Made by a program: the position numbers and the translations under genes | Notes under the pieces: generated by a model | Told to the model about the DNA's origin: nothing | What the model saw: the letters and a program-made list of their open reading frames with translations, nothing else | The model's database searches: none | Source of the DNA: Sanderia malayensis | Taxonomy: Eukaryota > Cnidaria > Scyphozoa > Semaeostomeae > Pelagiidae | NCBI GenBank assembly: GCA_013076295.1 | Contig: RQOL01000563.1 | Coordinates: forward strand, 8,928 to 72,927 | DNA: 64,000 bases | Direction: 5' to 3' | Shown here: piece by piece, positions 1 to 15,800 of the stretch | How the letters are laid out: every line of letters starts with the position of its first letter | Numbering within the stretch: the stretch's first letter is position 1

Positions 1-3000
1 ATTTTGTTGATTTCCCACTTTTGATCACCTCCCATTTTCTTTCACTTCTCAGTTTTTCATGACTTCCCACTTTTGATACATCCACTTTTGATATTTCCAC
101 TTTTGATGACTTCCCACTTTTTCTTGACCTCCCATTTTGATGACTTCCCTCTTCTGATGACTTCCCGCATTTTGTTGATTTCCCACTTTTGATCACCTCC
201 CATTTTCTTTCACTTCTCACTTTTTCATGACTTCCCACTTTTGATGACATCCACTTTTGATATTTTCCCACTTTTGATGACTTCCCACTTTTTCTTGACT
301 TCCCACTTTTGATGACTTCCCTCTTTTTCTTGACTACCCACTTATTCTCGAATTCCCAATTTTGATGACTTCCCACTTTTTCTTGACCTCCCACTTTTGA
401 TGATTTCCCTCTTTTGATGACTTGCCGCATTTTTTTGATTTCCCACTTTTGATCACCTCCAATTTTTTCATGACTTCCCACTTTTGATGACTTCCATTTT
501 CGATGACTTCCCAGTTTTGATGATTTCCCATTTTTTCTTCACTTCCCACTTTTTCATGACTTCCAACTTTTGATGACTTCCACTTTTGATGACATCCCAC
601 TTTTGTTGACTTCCCATTTTTTTTTTACTTCCCACTTTCTGTGATTTCCCACGTTTGATGACTTCCCACTTTCAATGACTTCCCACTTTGATGACTTCCC
701 ACTTTTTCATGACTTCCCACTTTTGATGATTTCCACTTTTGATGACATCCCACTTTTGATGACTTCCCATTTTTTCATGACTTCCCACTTTTGATGACAT
801 CCACTTTTGATATTTTCCCACTTTTGATGACTTCCCACTTTTTCCTGACTTCCCACTTTCGGTGTCTTCCGACTTTTAATGACGTCCACTTTTAATGACT
901 TCCCATTTTTTCTAGACTTCCCACTTTTGATGACTTCCCACTTTTTCTTGACTACCCACTTTGGATGACTTCCCACTTTTGATGACATCCACTTTTGATA
1001 TTTTCCCACTTTTGATGACTTCCCACTTTTTCTTGACTTCCCACTTTCGGTGACTTCCCACTTTTAATGACTTCCCACTTTTAATGACTTCCCATTTTTT
1101 TTGACTTCCCACTTTTTCATAACATCCCCTTTTTTTCCTGACTTCCCACATTTGATGACTTGCCCTTTTGATGATTTCCCTTTTTTCTTGACTTCCAACT
1201 TTAGATAATTTCCTCTTTTGATGACGTCCCACTTTTTGTGACTTCCCACTTTTTCTTAACCTCCTATTTTTATGAGTTCCTTATTTGATGACTCCCCACT
1301 TTTTCTTGACTGCGAACTTTTTCATGACTTCCCACTTTTGATGACTTCCACTTTTGATGACTTAAACGTTTTATGACTTCCCATTTTTTATGACTTCGCA
1401 TTTTTTCTTGACATCCCACTTTTTCAAGACTTCCCACTTTTGATGACTTCCACTTTTGATGACTTCCCACTTTTGACGACTTCCCATTTTTTCTTGACTT
1501 CCCACTTTCTGTGACTTCCAACTTTTGATGACATCCCATTTTCTCTTGACTTCCCACTTTTTCATGACTTCCCACTTTTGACGACCTCCACTTTCGATGA
1601 CTTCCCACTTTTGATGACTCCCCACTTTTTCTTGACTTCCCACTTTTGATGACTTCCTCTTTTTCTTGACTACCCCACTTTTTCATGACTTCCCACTTTC
1701 GATGACATCCACTTTTGATATTTTCTAACTTTTGATGACTTCCCACTTTTTCTTGACTTCCCACTTTCGGTGACTTCCCACTTTTAATGACTTCCCAATT
1801 TTTTTTATGATCTTCCCATTTTTATGACTTCCATCCCTTTTTTTCCTGACTTCCCACATTTGATGACTTGCCGCTTTTGATGATTTGCCTTTTTTTCTTG
1901 ACTTCCAACTTTAGATAATTTCCCTCTTTTGATGACGTCCCACTTTTGATGACTTCCCTCTTTTTCTTGACTACCCACTTTTGATGACTTCCCTCTTTTT
2001 CTTGACTACCCATTTTTTTCTCGACATCCCATTTTGATGACTACCCACTTTTTCTTGACCTCCACTTTTGATGACTTCCCTCTTTTGATGACTACCCGCA
2101 TTTTTTTGATTTCCCATTTTGATCACCTCCCATTTTTTCACTTCCCACATTTTCATGACTTCCCATTTTTGATGAACATCCATTTTGATCTCCACTTTTG
2201 ATGCTTCCCACTTTTATGACTTCCCACTTTTTTCTCGATCTCCCACTTTTGATGACTTCCCACCCTTTTCTTGACTTCCCATTTTGGCATGATTCCACTC
2301 CTTTGATGTTCCCGCATCTTTTTGACTTCCATTTTTATGGCTTCCCATTTTTTCTTTGACTTCCCACTTTTCATGACTTCCCACTTTTGATGACTTCCAC
2401 TTTTGATGACTTCCACTTTTTATGATTTCCACTTTTTATCACTTCCCATTTTTTCTTGACATTCCACTTTTCAAGACTTCCCACTTTGATGATTTCCACT
2501 TTTGATGCCTTCCCACTTTTGATGACTTCCCATTTATTCTTGACTTCCCACTTTCCGTGATTCCCACTTTGGATGACTTCCATCTTTTGACGACTTCCCG
2601 CATATTTTTGACCTCCCACTTTTGATGACTTCCCATTTTTTTATCACTTCCCACTTTTTCATGATTTTCCACTTTTTATGACTTCCTCTTTTGACGACTT
2701 CCCACTTTTGATTTCTTCCACTTTTGATGACTTCCCACTTTTTCTTGACTTCGACTTTTGATGACTTCCCTCTTTTTTTGATACCCATTTTTCTCGATTT
2801 CCTACTTTTAATGACTCCCACTTTTTCTGACCTCCCACTTTCATGACTTCCTCTTGTGATGACTTCCCGCATTTTTTTGATTTCCCACTTTTGATCACCT
2901 CCCATTTTTTTTCAATTCCCACTTTCATGACTTCCCACTTTTGATGACATCCACTTTTTGATTTTCCCACTTTTGCAGCTTCCCACTTTTTCTTGACTTC

Positions 3001-6000
3001 CCACTTCGGTGACTTCCCACTTTTGATAACACCTATTTTTTCCTGACTTCCCATTATTTCCATGACTTCCACTTTTGACGACTTCCCATTTTTTCTTGAC
3101 TTCCCAATTTCTGTGACTTCCCACTTTTGCAACTTCCACTTTTTCTTGACTTCCCACTTTCGATGACTTCCCACTTTTGATGACTCCACTTTTTCTTGAC
3201 TCCCACTTTTGATGACTTCCCTCTTTTTCTGACTACCCTTTTTCATGACTTCCACTTCGATGACATCCACTTTTGATATTTTCCAACTTTTGATGACTTC
3301 CACTTTTTCTTGACTTCCCACTGTGATGACGTCCAATTTTTTGATGTCTTCCACTTTTGATGACATCCCACTTTTGATGAATTCCCATTTTTCTTGACTT
3401 CCACTTTCTGTGACTTCCACGTTTGATGACTTCCCACTTTTGATGACTACCCACTTTTTGTGACTTCCCACCTTTTCTTAATTTGCCTATTTTGATGACT
3501 TCCCTTATTTGATGACTCGCCACTTTCCTGACTCCCAATTTTTTCATGACTTCCCACTTTGATGACTTCCACTTTTGATTACTTCCACTTTTGATGACTT
3601 CCCACTTTTGTGACTTCCCACTTTTCCTAACCTCCCTATTTTGATGACTTCCCTTATTTGATGACTTCCCACTTTTGATGACTTCCACTTTTGATGACTT
3701 AAACTTTTTATGACTTCCCAATTTTTATGACTTCGCATTTTTTCTTGACATCCCACTTTTTCTAGACTTCCCACTTTTGATGACTTCCACTTTTGATGAC
3801 TTCCCACTTTGATGACTTCCCATTTTTTTTGACTTCCCACTTTCTGTGACTTCCAACTTTTGATGACATCCCATTTTCTCTTGACTTCCACTTTTTCATG
3901 ACTTCCCACTTTTGACGACTTCCACTTTTGATGATGACTTCCTACATTTTCTTGACTTCCCACTTTTGATGACTTCCCTCTTTTTCTTGACTACCCACTT
4001 TTTTTCGATTTCCAACTTTTGATGACTTCCCACTTTTTCTTGACCTCCCACTTTTGATGACTTCCCTCTTCTGATGACTTCCCGCATTTTGTTGATTTCC
4101 CACTTTTGATCACCTCCCATTTTCTTTCACTTCTCACTTTTTCATGACTTCCCACTTTTGATGACATCCACTTTGATATTTTCCCACTTTTGATGACTTC
4201 CCACTTTTCTTGACTTCCCACTTTTGATGACTTCCCTTTTTCTTGACTACCCACTTATTCTCGAATTCCCAATTTTGATGACTTCCCACTTTTTCTTGAC
4301 CTCCCACTTTTGATGATTTCCTCTTTTGATGACTTGCCGCATTTTTTTGATTTCCCACTTTTGATCACCTCCCATTTTTTCATGACTTCCCACTTTTGAT
4401 GACTTCCATTTTCGATGACTCCCCACTTTTTCTTGACTGCGAACTTTTTCATGACTTCCCACTTTTGATGACTTCCACTTTTGATGACTTAAACGTTTTA
4501 TGACTTCCCATTTTTTATGACTTCGCATTTTTTCTTGACATCCCACTTTTTCAAGACTTCCCACTTTTGATGACTTCCACTTTTGATGACTTCCCACTTT
4601 TGACGACTTCCCATTTTTTCTTGACTTCCCACTTTCTGTGACTTCCAACTTTTGATGACATCCCATTTTCTCTTGACTTCCCACTTTTTCATGACTTCCC
4701 ACTTTTGACGACCTCCACTTTCGATGACTTCCCACTTTTGATGACTTCCCACTCTTTCTTGACTTCCCACTTTTGATGACTTTTTTTTTTTCTTGACTAC
4801 CCACTTTTTCATGACTTCCCACTTTCGATGACATCCACTTTTGATATTTTCCAACTTTTGATGACTTCCCACTTTTTCTTGACTTCCCACTGTTGATGAC
4901 TTCCAACTTTTGATGTCTTCCACTTTTGATGACATCCCACTTTTGATGACTTCCCACTTTTTGTGACTTCCCACTTTTTCTTAACCTCCCTATTTTTATG
5001 AGTTCCCTTATTTGATGACTCCCCACTTTTTCTTGACTGCGAACTTTTTCATGACTTCCCACTTTTGATGACTTCCACTTTTGATGACTTAAACGTTTTA
5101 TGACTTCCCATTTTTTATGACTTCGCATTTTTTCTTGACATCCCACTTTTTCAAGACTTCCCACTTTTGATGACTTCCACTTTTGATGACTTCCTACTTT
5201 TGACGACTTCCCATTTTTTCTTGACTTCCCATTTTCTGTGACTTCCAACTTTTGATGACATCCCATTTTCTCTTGACTTCCCACTTTTTCATGACTTCCC
5301 ACTTTTGACGACCTCCACTTTCGATGACTTCCCACTTTTGATGACTCCCCACTTTTTCTTGACTTCCCACTTTTGATGACTTCCCTCTTTTTCTTGACTA
5401 CCCACTTTTCATGACTTCCCACTTTCGATGACATCCACTTTTGATATTTTCTAACTTTTGATGACTTCCCACTTTTTCTTGACTTCCCACTGTTGATGAC
5501 GTCCAACTTTTGATGTCTTCCACTTTGATGACATCCCACTTTTGATGAATTCCCATTTTTTCTTGACTTCCCACTTTCTGTGACTTCCCACGTTTGATGA
5601 CTTCCCACTTTTGATGACTACCCACTTTTTGTGACTTCCCACCTTTTCTTAATTTGCCTATTTTGATGACTTCCCTTATTTGATGACTCTCCACTTTTCC
5701 TTGACTCCAATTTTTTCATGACTTCCCACTTTTGATGACTTCCACTTTTGATTACTTCCCACTTTTGATGACATCCCACTTTTTGTGACTTCCCACTTTT
5801 TCCTAACCTCCCTATTTTGATGACTTCCCTTATTTGATGACTTCCCACTTTTGATGACTTCCACTTTTGATGACTTAAAAACTTTTTTATGACTTCGCAT
5901 TTTTTTCTTGACATCCCACTTTTTCTAGACTTCCCACTTTTGATGACTTCCACTTTGAGGACTTCCCACTTTTGATGACTTCCCATTTTTTTTTGACTTC

Positions 6001-9000
6001 CCACTTTCTGTGACTTCCAACTTTTGATGACATCCCATTTTCTCTTGACTTCCCACTTTTTCATGACTTCCCACTTTTGACGACTTCCACTTTTGATGAT
6101 GACTTCCTACATTTTCTTGACTTCCCACTTTTGATGACTTCCCTCTTTTTCTTGACTACCCACTTTTTTTCGATTTCCAACTTTTGATGACTTCCCACTT
6201 TTTCTTGACCTCCCACTTTTGATGACTTCCCTCTTCTGATGACTTCCCGCATTTTGTTGATTTCCCACTTTTGATCACCTCCCATTTTCTTTCACTTCTC
6301 ACTTTTTCATGACTTCCCACTTTTGATGACATCCACTTTTGATATTTTCCCACTTTTGATGACTTCCCACTTTTTCTTGACTTCCCACTTTTGATGACTT
6401 CCCTCTTTTTCTTGACTACCCACTTATTCTCGAATTCCCAATTTTGATGACTTCCCACTTTTTCTTGACCTCCCACTTTTGAATGATTTCCCTCTTTTGA
6501 TGACTTGCCGCATTTTTTTGATTTCCCACTTTTGATCACCTCCCATTTTTTCATGACTTCCCACTTTTGATGACTTCCATTTTCGATGACTTCCCAGTTT
6601 TGATGATTTCCCATTTTTTCTTCACTTCCCACTTTTTCATGACTTCCAACTTTTGATGACTTCCACTTTTGATGACATCCCACTTTTGTTGACTTCCCAT
6701 TTTTTTTTTACTTCCCACTTTCTGTGATTTCCCACGTTTGATGACTTCCCACTTTCAATGACTTCCCACTTTGATGACTTCCCACTTTTTCATGACTTCC
6801 CACTTTTTGATGATTTCCACTTTTGATGACATCCCACTTTTGATGGCTTCCCATTTTTTCATGACTTCCCACTTTTGATGACATCCACTTTTGATATTTT
6901 CCCACTTTTGATGACTTCCCACTTTTTCTTGACTTCCCACTTTCGGTGACTTCCGACTTTTAATGACGTCCCACTTTTAATGACTTCCCATTTTTTCTAG
7001 ACTTCCCACTTTTGATGACTTCCCACTTTTTCTTGACTACCCACTTTGGATGACTTCCCACTTTTGATGACATCCACTTTTGATATTTTCCCACTTTTGA
7101 TGACTTCCCACTTTTTCTTGACTTCCCACTTTCGGTGACTTCCCACTTTTAATGACTTCCCACTTTTAATGACTTCCCATTTTTTTATGACTTCCCACTT
7201 TTTCATAACATCCCCTTTTTTTCCTGACTTCCCACATTTGATGACTTGCCACTTTTGATGATTTCCCCTTTTTTCTTGACTTCCAACTTTAGATAATTTC
7301 CCTCTTTTGATGACGTCCCACTTTTTGTGACTTCCCACTTTTTCTTAACCTCCCTATTTTTATGAGTTCCCTTATTTGATGACTCCCCACTTTTTCTTGA
7401 CTGCGAACTTTTTCATGACTTCCCACTTTTGATGACTTCCACTTTTGATGACTTAAACGTTTTATGACTTCCCATTTTTTATGACTTCGCATTTTTTTCT
7501 TGACATCCCACTTTTTCAAGACTTCCCACTTTTGATGACTTCCACTTTTGATGACTTCCCACTTTTGACGACTTCCCATTTTTTCTTGACTTCCCACTTT
7601 CTGTGACTTCCAACTTTTGATGACATCCCATTTTCTCTTGACTTCCCACTTTTTCATGACTTCCCACTTTTGACGACCTCCACTTTCGATGACTTCCCAC
7701 TTTTGATGACTTCCCACTCTTTCTTGACTTCCCACTTTTGATGACTTTTTTTTCTTACTACCCACTTTTTCATGACTTCCCACTTTCGATGACATCCACT
7801 TTTTGATATTTTCCAACTTTTGATGACTTCCCACTTTTTCTTGACTTCCCACTGTTGATGACTTCCAACTTTTGATGTCTTCCACTTTTGATGACATCCC
7901 ACTTTTGATGACTTCCCACTTTTTGTGACTTCCCACTTTTTCCTAACCTCCCTATTTTGATGACTTCCTATATTTGATGACTTCCCACTTTTGATGACTT
8001 CCACTTTTGATGACTTCCCACTTTTTATGACTTCCAATTTTCTCTTGACTTCCCACTTTCTGTGACTTCAACTTTTGATGACATCCCATTTTCTCTTGAC
8101 TTCCCACTTTTTCATGACTTCCCACTTTTGACGACTTCCACTTTTGATGACATCCCACTTTTAATGACTTCCTACATTTTCTTGACTTCCCACTTTTGAT
8201 GACTTCCCTCTTTTTTTTGACTGCCCACTTTTTTTCGATTTCCAACTTTTGATGACTTCCCACTTTTTCTTGACCTCCCACTTTTGATGACTTCCCTCTT
8301 CTGATGACTTCCCGCATTTTTTTGATTTCCCACTTTTGATCACCTCCCATTTTCTTTCACTTCTCACTTTTTCATGACTTCCCACTTTTGATGACTTCCA
8401 CTTTTGATTACTTCCCACTTTTGATGACTTCCCACTTTTTGTGACTTCCCACTTTTTCCTAACCTCCCTATTTTGATGACTTCCTATATTTGATGACTTC
8501 CCACTTTTGATAACTTCCACTTTTGATGACTTCCCACTTTTTATGACTTCCAATTTTCTCTTGACTTCCCACTTTCTGTGACTTCAACTTTTGATGACAT
8601 CCCATTTTCTCTTGACTTCCCACTTTTTCATGACTTCCCACTTTTGACGACTTCCACTTTTGATGACATCCCACTTTTAATGACTTCCTACATTTTCTTG
8701 ACTTCCCACTTTTGATGACTTCCCTCTTTTTTTTGACTGCCCACTTTTTTTCGATTTCCAACTTTTGATGACTTCCCACTTTTTCTTGACCTCCCACTTT
8801 TGATGACTTCCCTCTTCTGATGACTTCCCGCATTTTTTGATTTCCCACTTTTGATCACCTCCCATTTTCTTTCACTTCTCACTTTTTCATGACTTCCCAC
8901 TTTTGATGACATCCACTTTTGATATTTTCCCACTTTTGATGACTTCCCACTTTCTCTTGACTTCCCACTTTTGATGACTTCCCACTTTTGATGATTTCCC

Positions 9001-12000
9001 ATTTTTTCTTCACTTCCCACTTTTTCATGACTTCCAACTTTTGATGACTTCCACTTTTGATGACATCCCACTTTTTCTAGACTTCCCACTTTTGATAACT
9101 TCCACTTTTGATGACTTCCCACTTTTGATGACTTCCAATTTTTTCTTGACTTCCCACTTTTTCTTGACTCCCCACTTTTGATGACTTCCCTCTTTTTCTT
9201 GACTACCCACTTATTCTCGAATTCCCAATTTTGATGACTTCCCACTTTTTCTTGACCTCGCACTTTTGATGACTTCCCTCTTTTGATGACTTGCCGCATT
9301 GTTTTGATTTCCCACTTTTGATCACCTCCCATTTTTTCATGACTTCCCACTTTTGATGACTTCCATTTTCGATGACTTCCCACTTTTGATGATTTCCCAT
9401 TTTTTCTTCACTTCCCACTTTTTCATGACTTCCAACTTTTGATGACTTCCACTTTTGATGACATCCCACTTTTGATGACTTCCCATTTTTTTTTTACTTC
9501 CCATTTTCTGTGATTTCCCACGTTTGATGACTTCCCACTTTTAATGACTTCCCACTTTGATGACTTCCCACTTTTTCATGACTTCCCACTTTTGATGATT
9601 TCCACTTTTGATGATATCCCACTTTTGATGACTTCCCATTTTTTCTTGACTTCCCACTTTCTGTGACTTCCCACTTTTGATGACTTCCACTTGTGATGAC
9701 TTCCCACTTTTTATGACTTCCCATTTTTTCTTGACATCCCACTTTTTCATGACTTCCCACTTTTGATGACTTCCCATTTTTTCTTGACTTCCCACTTTCT
9801 GTGACTTCCCACTTTTGATGACACCCCATTTTTTCCTGACTTCCCACTTTTTCATGACTTCCCACTTTTGATGACCTCCACTTTTGATGACTTCCCACTT
9901 TTGATGACTTCCCATTTTTTCTTGACTTCCCACTTTCTGTGACTTCCAACTTTGGATGACTTCCCTCTTTGATGACTTCCCACTTTTTCATGACTTCCCA
10001 CTTTTGATGATTTCCACTTTTGATGACATCCCACTTTTGATGACTTCCCATTTTTTCTTGACTTCCCACTTTCTGTGACTTCCCACTTTTGATGACTTCC
10101 ACTTGTGATGACTTCCCACTTTTGATGACTTCCCATTTTTTCTTGACATCCCACTTTTTCATGACTTTCCACTTTTGATGACTTCCAATTTTGATGACTT
10201 CCCACTTTTGATGACTTCCCATTTTTTCTTGACATCCCACTTTTTCATGACTTTCCACTTTTGATGACTTCCAATTTTGATGACTTCCCACTTTTGATGA
10301 CTTCCCATTTTTTCTTGACTTCCCACTTTCTGTGACTTCCCACTTTTGATGACATCCCATTTTTTCCTGACTTATTACTTTTTCATGACTTCCCACTTTT
10401 GATGACCTCCACTTTTGATGACTTCCCACTTTTGATGACTTCCGATTTTTTCTTGACTTCCCACTTTTTCTTGACTTCCCACTGTTGATGACTTCCAACT
10501 TTTGATGTCTTCCACTTTTGATGACATCCCACTTTTGATGAATTCCCATTTTTTCTTGACTTCCCTCTTTCTGTGACTTCCCACGTTTGATGACTTCCCA
10601 CTTTTTATGACTACCCACTTTTTGTGACTTCCCACTTTTTCTTAATTTGCCTATTTTGATGACTTTCCCTTATTTGATGACTCGCCACTTTTCCTTGACT
10701 CCCAATTTTTTCATGACTTCCCACTTTTGATGACTTCCACTTTTGATTACTTCCCACTTTTGATGACTTCCCACTTTTTGTGACTTCCTACTTTTTCCTA
10801 ACCTCCCTATTTTGATGACTTCCCTTATTTGATGACTTCCCACTTTTGATGACTTCCACTTTTGATGACTTCCCACTTTTTATGACTTCGCATTTTTTCT
10901 TGACATCCCACTTTTTCATGACTTGCCACTTTTGACGACTTCCACTTTTGATGACATCCCACTTTTGATGACTTCCTACATTTTCTTGACTTCCCACTTT
11001 TGATGACTTCCCTCTTTTTCTTGACTACCCACTTTTTTTCGATTTCCAACTTTTGATGACTTCCCACTTTCTGTGACTTCCAACTTTTGATGACATCCCA
11101 TTTTCTCTTGACTTCCCATTTTTTCATGACTTGCCACTTTTGACGACTTCCACTTTTGATGACATCCCACTTTTGATGACTTCCTACATTTTCTTGACTT
11201 CCCACTTTTGATGACTTCCCTCTTTTTCTTGACTACCCACTTTTTTTCGATTTCCAACTTTTGATGACTTCCCACTTTTTTTTGACCTCCCACTTTTGAT
11301 GACTTCCCTCTTCTGATGACTTCCCGCATTTTGTTGATTTCCCTCTTTTGATCACCTCCCATTTTTTTTACTTCTCACTTTTTCATGACTTCCCACTTTT
11401 GATGACATCCATTTTTGATATTTTCCCACTTTTGATGACTTCCCACTTTTTCTTGACTCCCCACTTTTGATGACTTCCCTCTTTTTCTTGACTACCCACT
11501 TATTCTCGAATTCCCAATTTTGATGACTTCCCACTTTTTCTTGACCTCGCACTTTTGATGACTTCCCTCTTTTGATGACTTGCCGCATTGTTTTGATTTC
11601 CCACTTTTGATCACCTCCCATTTTTTCATGACTTCCCACTTTTGATGACTTCCATTTTCGATGACTTCCCACTTTTGATGATTTCCCATTTTTTCTTCAC
11701 TTCCCACTTTTTCATGACTTCCAACTTTTGATGACTTCCACTTTTGATGACATCCCACTTTTGATGACTTCCCATTTTTTTTTACTTCCCATTTTCTGTG
11801 ATTTCCCACGTTTGATGACTTCCCACTTTTAATGACTTCCCACTTTGATGACTTCCCACTTTTTCATGACTTCCCACTTTTGATGATTTCCACTTTTGAT
11901 GATATCCCACTTTTGATGACTTCCCATTTTTTCTTGACTTCCCACTTTCTGTGACTTTCCACTTTTGATGACTTCCACTTGTGATGACTTCCCACTTTTT

Positions 12001-12824
12001 ATGACTTCCCATTTTTTCTTGACATCCCACTTTTTCATGACTTCCCACTTTTGATGACTTCCAATTTTGATGACTTCCCACTTTTGATGACTTCCCATTT
12101 TTTCTTGACTTCCCACTTTCTGTGACTTCCCACTTTTGATGACATCCCATTTTTTCCTGACTTCCCACTTTTTCATGACTTCCCACTTTTGATGACCTCC
12201 ACTTTTGATGACTTCCCATTTTTGATGACTTCCCATTTTTTCTTGACTTCCCACTTTCTGTGACTCCCACTTTGGATGACTTCCCTCTTTTGATGACTTC
12301 CCACTTTTGATGACTTCCCATTATTTTTCACTTCCAACTTTTTCATGACTTCCCACTTTTGATGACATCCACTTTTGATATTTTCCCACTTTTGATGACT
12401 TCCCACTTTTTCTTGACTTCCCACTTTCGGTGACTTCCGACTTTTAATGACCTCCCACTTTTAATGACTTCCCACTTTTTCTCGACTTCCCACTTTTGAT
12501 GACTTCCCACTTTTTCTTGACTACCCACTTTGGATGACTTCCCACTTTTGATGACATCCACTTTTGATATTTTCCCACTTTTGATGACTTCCCACTTTTT
12601 CTTGACTTCCCACTTTCGGTGACTTCCCACTTTTAATGACTTCCCACTTTTAATGACTTCCCATTTTTTTATGACTTCCCACTTTTTCATGACTTCCCAC
12701 TTTTTCCTGACTTCCCACTTTTGATGACTTCCCACTTTTGATGACGGCTTCCCATTTTTTCTTGACTTCCCACTTTAGATAATTTCCCTCTTTTGATGAC
12801 GTCCCACTTTTTGTGACTTCCCAC
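1..12824. repeat. 17-bp minisatellite array with higher-order structure
   Basis: The stretch is built from variants of a 17-base unit, GATGACTTCCCACTTTT, with common forms starting TCATGACTT or CTTGACTT, giving several hundred units. Longer blocks recur: the stretch near 41-640 reappears near 6200-6700, 3990-4430 resembles 6150-6600, and 9200-9480 resembles 11500-11780 (about 2.29 kb apart). These are higher-order repeats or recent segmental duplications. Around 2050-3700 the units have many one-base losses. The unit has no stop in the minus-strand reading and 17 is not a multiple of 3, so all three minus frames read the same 17-residue cycle and long open frames appear, the longest 453 codons at 4247-5608. 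I regard these as artefacts of the repeat, not genes. Confidence 0.97.
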
Positions 12825-15800
12825 GTAAATACAGCTAAAACTAATAAAATGATAACATTCATTCCCACAAATTTACCTAATGAAAAATAACATTCCCTCC
12901 GATAATTTAGACTCATGAAAATTAATAGTTAGTCCCACAATTTACACATCAATACGGGGAAATACATCTTTAGCTTAGTTAAAATATTTTTGTTACTTAT
13001 TTTATTAATAGTAACATTCATTCCCACAATTTACACATGGCTCCATGTAATTGCAGCTAAAACTAATAAAAATATAACATTCATTCCCACAAATTAGACT
13101 GATGAAAAATAACATTTCTTCTCAGAATTAAACATGAATCCACTTTAATACATCTTAAACTTAGTGAAAACATTTTTAGTCATTTTTTTCTGTGACAGTG
13201 ACATTCATTCCCACAATTTACACATAGATCCACGTAAATGCAGCTAAAACTAAAAATTATAGAATATTCATTCCGACAATTAACACTAATGAAAAATAAC
13301 ATTCTTTGCCACAATTTAGACTGATAAAAATTAACATTTACAGCCACAATTTACACATGAATCCACTTTAATACATCTAAAGTTTATTAAAAATACTTGT
13401 AATTACATTTTTCACTGATATTAACATTCAGTCCCATAATTTACACATAAATGCCCGTAAATACAGCTAAAGCTAATATAATTATAACATTCATTCCCAC
13501 AATTTACCGCAATGAAAAATAACATTCATTCCCACAAAGTAAATTGATGAAAATTGACATTTATTCCCAGAAATTACACATGAACCCGCTTTATCTCATC
13601 TTAAGCTATATGAAAACATTTTTAGTTACTTTTTTTAGTAATAGTAACATTCATTCCCACAATTTACACATGAATACATGTAATTGCAGCTAAAACTTAT
13701 AAAAATATAACATTCATTCCCACAAATTAGACTGATGAAAAAAAACATTTATTCTCAGAAATACACATGAACCTAGTTTAAAACATCTTAAACTAGTGAA
13801 AACAATTTTAGGTTTTTTTTCATAATTGTCACATTCATTTCCACAATTTACACATCTATGCACGTAAGTATATCTAAAACTAATAAAAATTTAACATTCA
13901 CTCACACATATTAGACTGGTAGAAATTAACATTCATTCACACAACTTTCACATGAATCCCCCTAAAAAACTGCTAAAACTAATATAATTATGACATTCAT
14001 TCCGACAATTTACCCTGATGAAAAATGACGTTCACTCCCACAATTTTGATTGATAAAAATTAACATTTATTCCCACAATTTAAACATGAATTCTCCCAAA
14101 AACTGCTAAAACTAATATAATTATAACATTCATTCCGGCAATTTACACATGAATCCACTTTAATAGATCCAAAACTTGTTAACAACACTTTTAGTTACGT
14201 TTCCAGTGAGATTAGTATTCATTCCCATTATATACACATGAATGCCCGTAAATACAGCTAAAACTGATAAAAAAATATAATATTCTTTCCCACCAAATAG
14301 ACTGATAAAAAGTAGCATTTATTCCCATAGTTTACACATGAAGACAGAAAAATACATCTAAAACCTAGTGAGAACACTTTTAGTTACTATTTTCAGTGAT
14401 ATTAACATTCATTCCCACATAGTTATAAATGCTAGTAAATACAGCTAAAACTAATGAAAATATAACATTCATTCCCACATTTTACGCTAATGAAAAAAAA
14501 CATTTTTTTCATAATTTAAATGGATAAAAAATAGCATTGATTCCCAGAAATTACACATGAACCAGCTATATTTCATCTTAGACTAAGTGCAAACGTTTTT
14601 AGATACTTTTTCAGTAATAGTAACATTCATTCCCACAATTTACACATAAATGCCAGTAAATACAGCTAAAACTAATAAAAATACAGCATTCATTCCCACA
14701 ATGTACGCTAATGAAAAATAACATTTATTACCTTAATTTAGACCCATAGCATTTATTCCCAGAAGTTACACATAACCCCGCTTTATTTCATCTTATGCTA
14801 GGTAAAAACATTTTAGTTACTTTTTTCAGTAATAGTAACATTCATTCCCACAACTTACACAGGAATCCACGTAATTGCAGCTCAAACTAATAAAAATATA
14901 ACATTCATTCCCACAATTTAGACTGATAAAATTAACATTTATTCCCACAATTTACACATGTATCCACTTTAATACATCTAAAACTTATTGAAAACAATTT
15001 TAGTTACCTTTTTTAGTGATATTAACATCAATTCTGATAATTTACACATGAATGCCCGTAAAAACAGCAATAACTAATAAAGAATATAACATTCATTTCA
15101 ACAAATGAGACTGATGGAAAGTAGCATTTATTACAATAATTTACACATGAATACAGGAAAATACATCTAAAACTTCAGTGAAAATACTTTTAGTTACTAT
15201 TTTCAGTGACATTAACTTTCATTCCCATAACTTATTTATAAATGCTAGTAAATACAGCTAAAACTAATAAAAATACAGCATTCATTCCGACAATGTACGC
15301 TAATGAAATATAACATTTATTACCACAATTTAGACCAATGAAAATTAGCATTTATTCCCAGAAATTACACATGAAACCGCTTTATTTCACCTTAAGCAAG
15401 GTGAAAACATTTTTAGTTACTTTTTTCAGTAAGAATAACATTAATTTCCACAATTTACACATGAATCCACGTAAGTAGATCTGAAGCTAATAAAAATGTA
15501 ACATTCACTCCCAGAATTTAGACCGGTAAAAATTAACATTCATTCCCTCAATTTACACATGAATCCCCCTAAAAACTGTTAAAACTAATATAATTATAAC
15601 ATTCATTCCGACAATTTGCCCTGATATAAAATAACATTCACTCCTACAATTTAGACTGATGAAAATTGCCTTTTATTCAAAAAAATTACACATGAACTCG
15701 CTTTATTACACCTTAAACTTATTGAAAACATGCTTAGTTACTTTTTTCAGTGATAGTAACATTCATTCCCACAATTTATACATGAATCTACGTAATTACA

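Noticed and set aside
334..12916. Many long minus-strand open frames rich in KWEVIKSGKS
   Set aside because: They follow from a stop-free 17-bp repeat and occur in all three frames with random indels between blocks; no start, intron or family signal.
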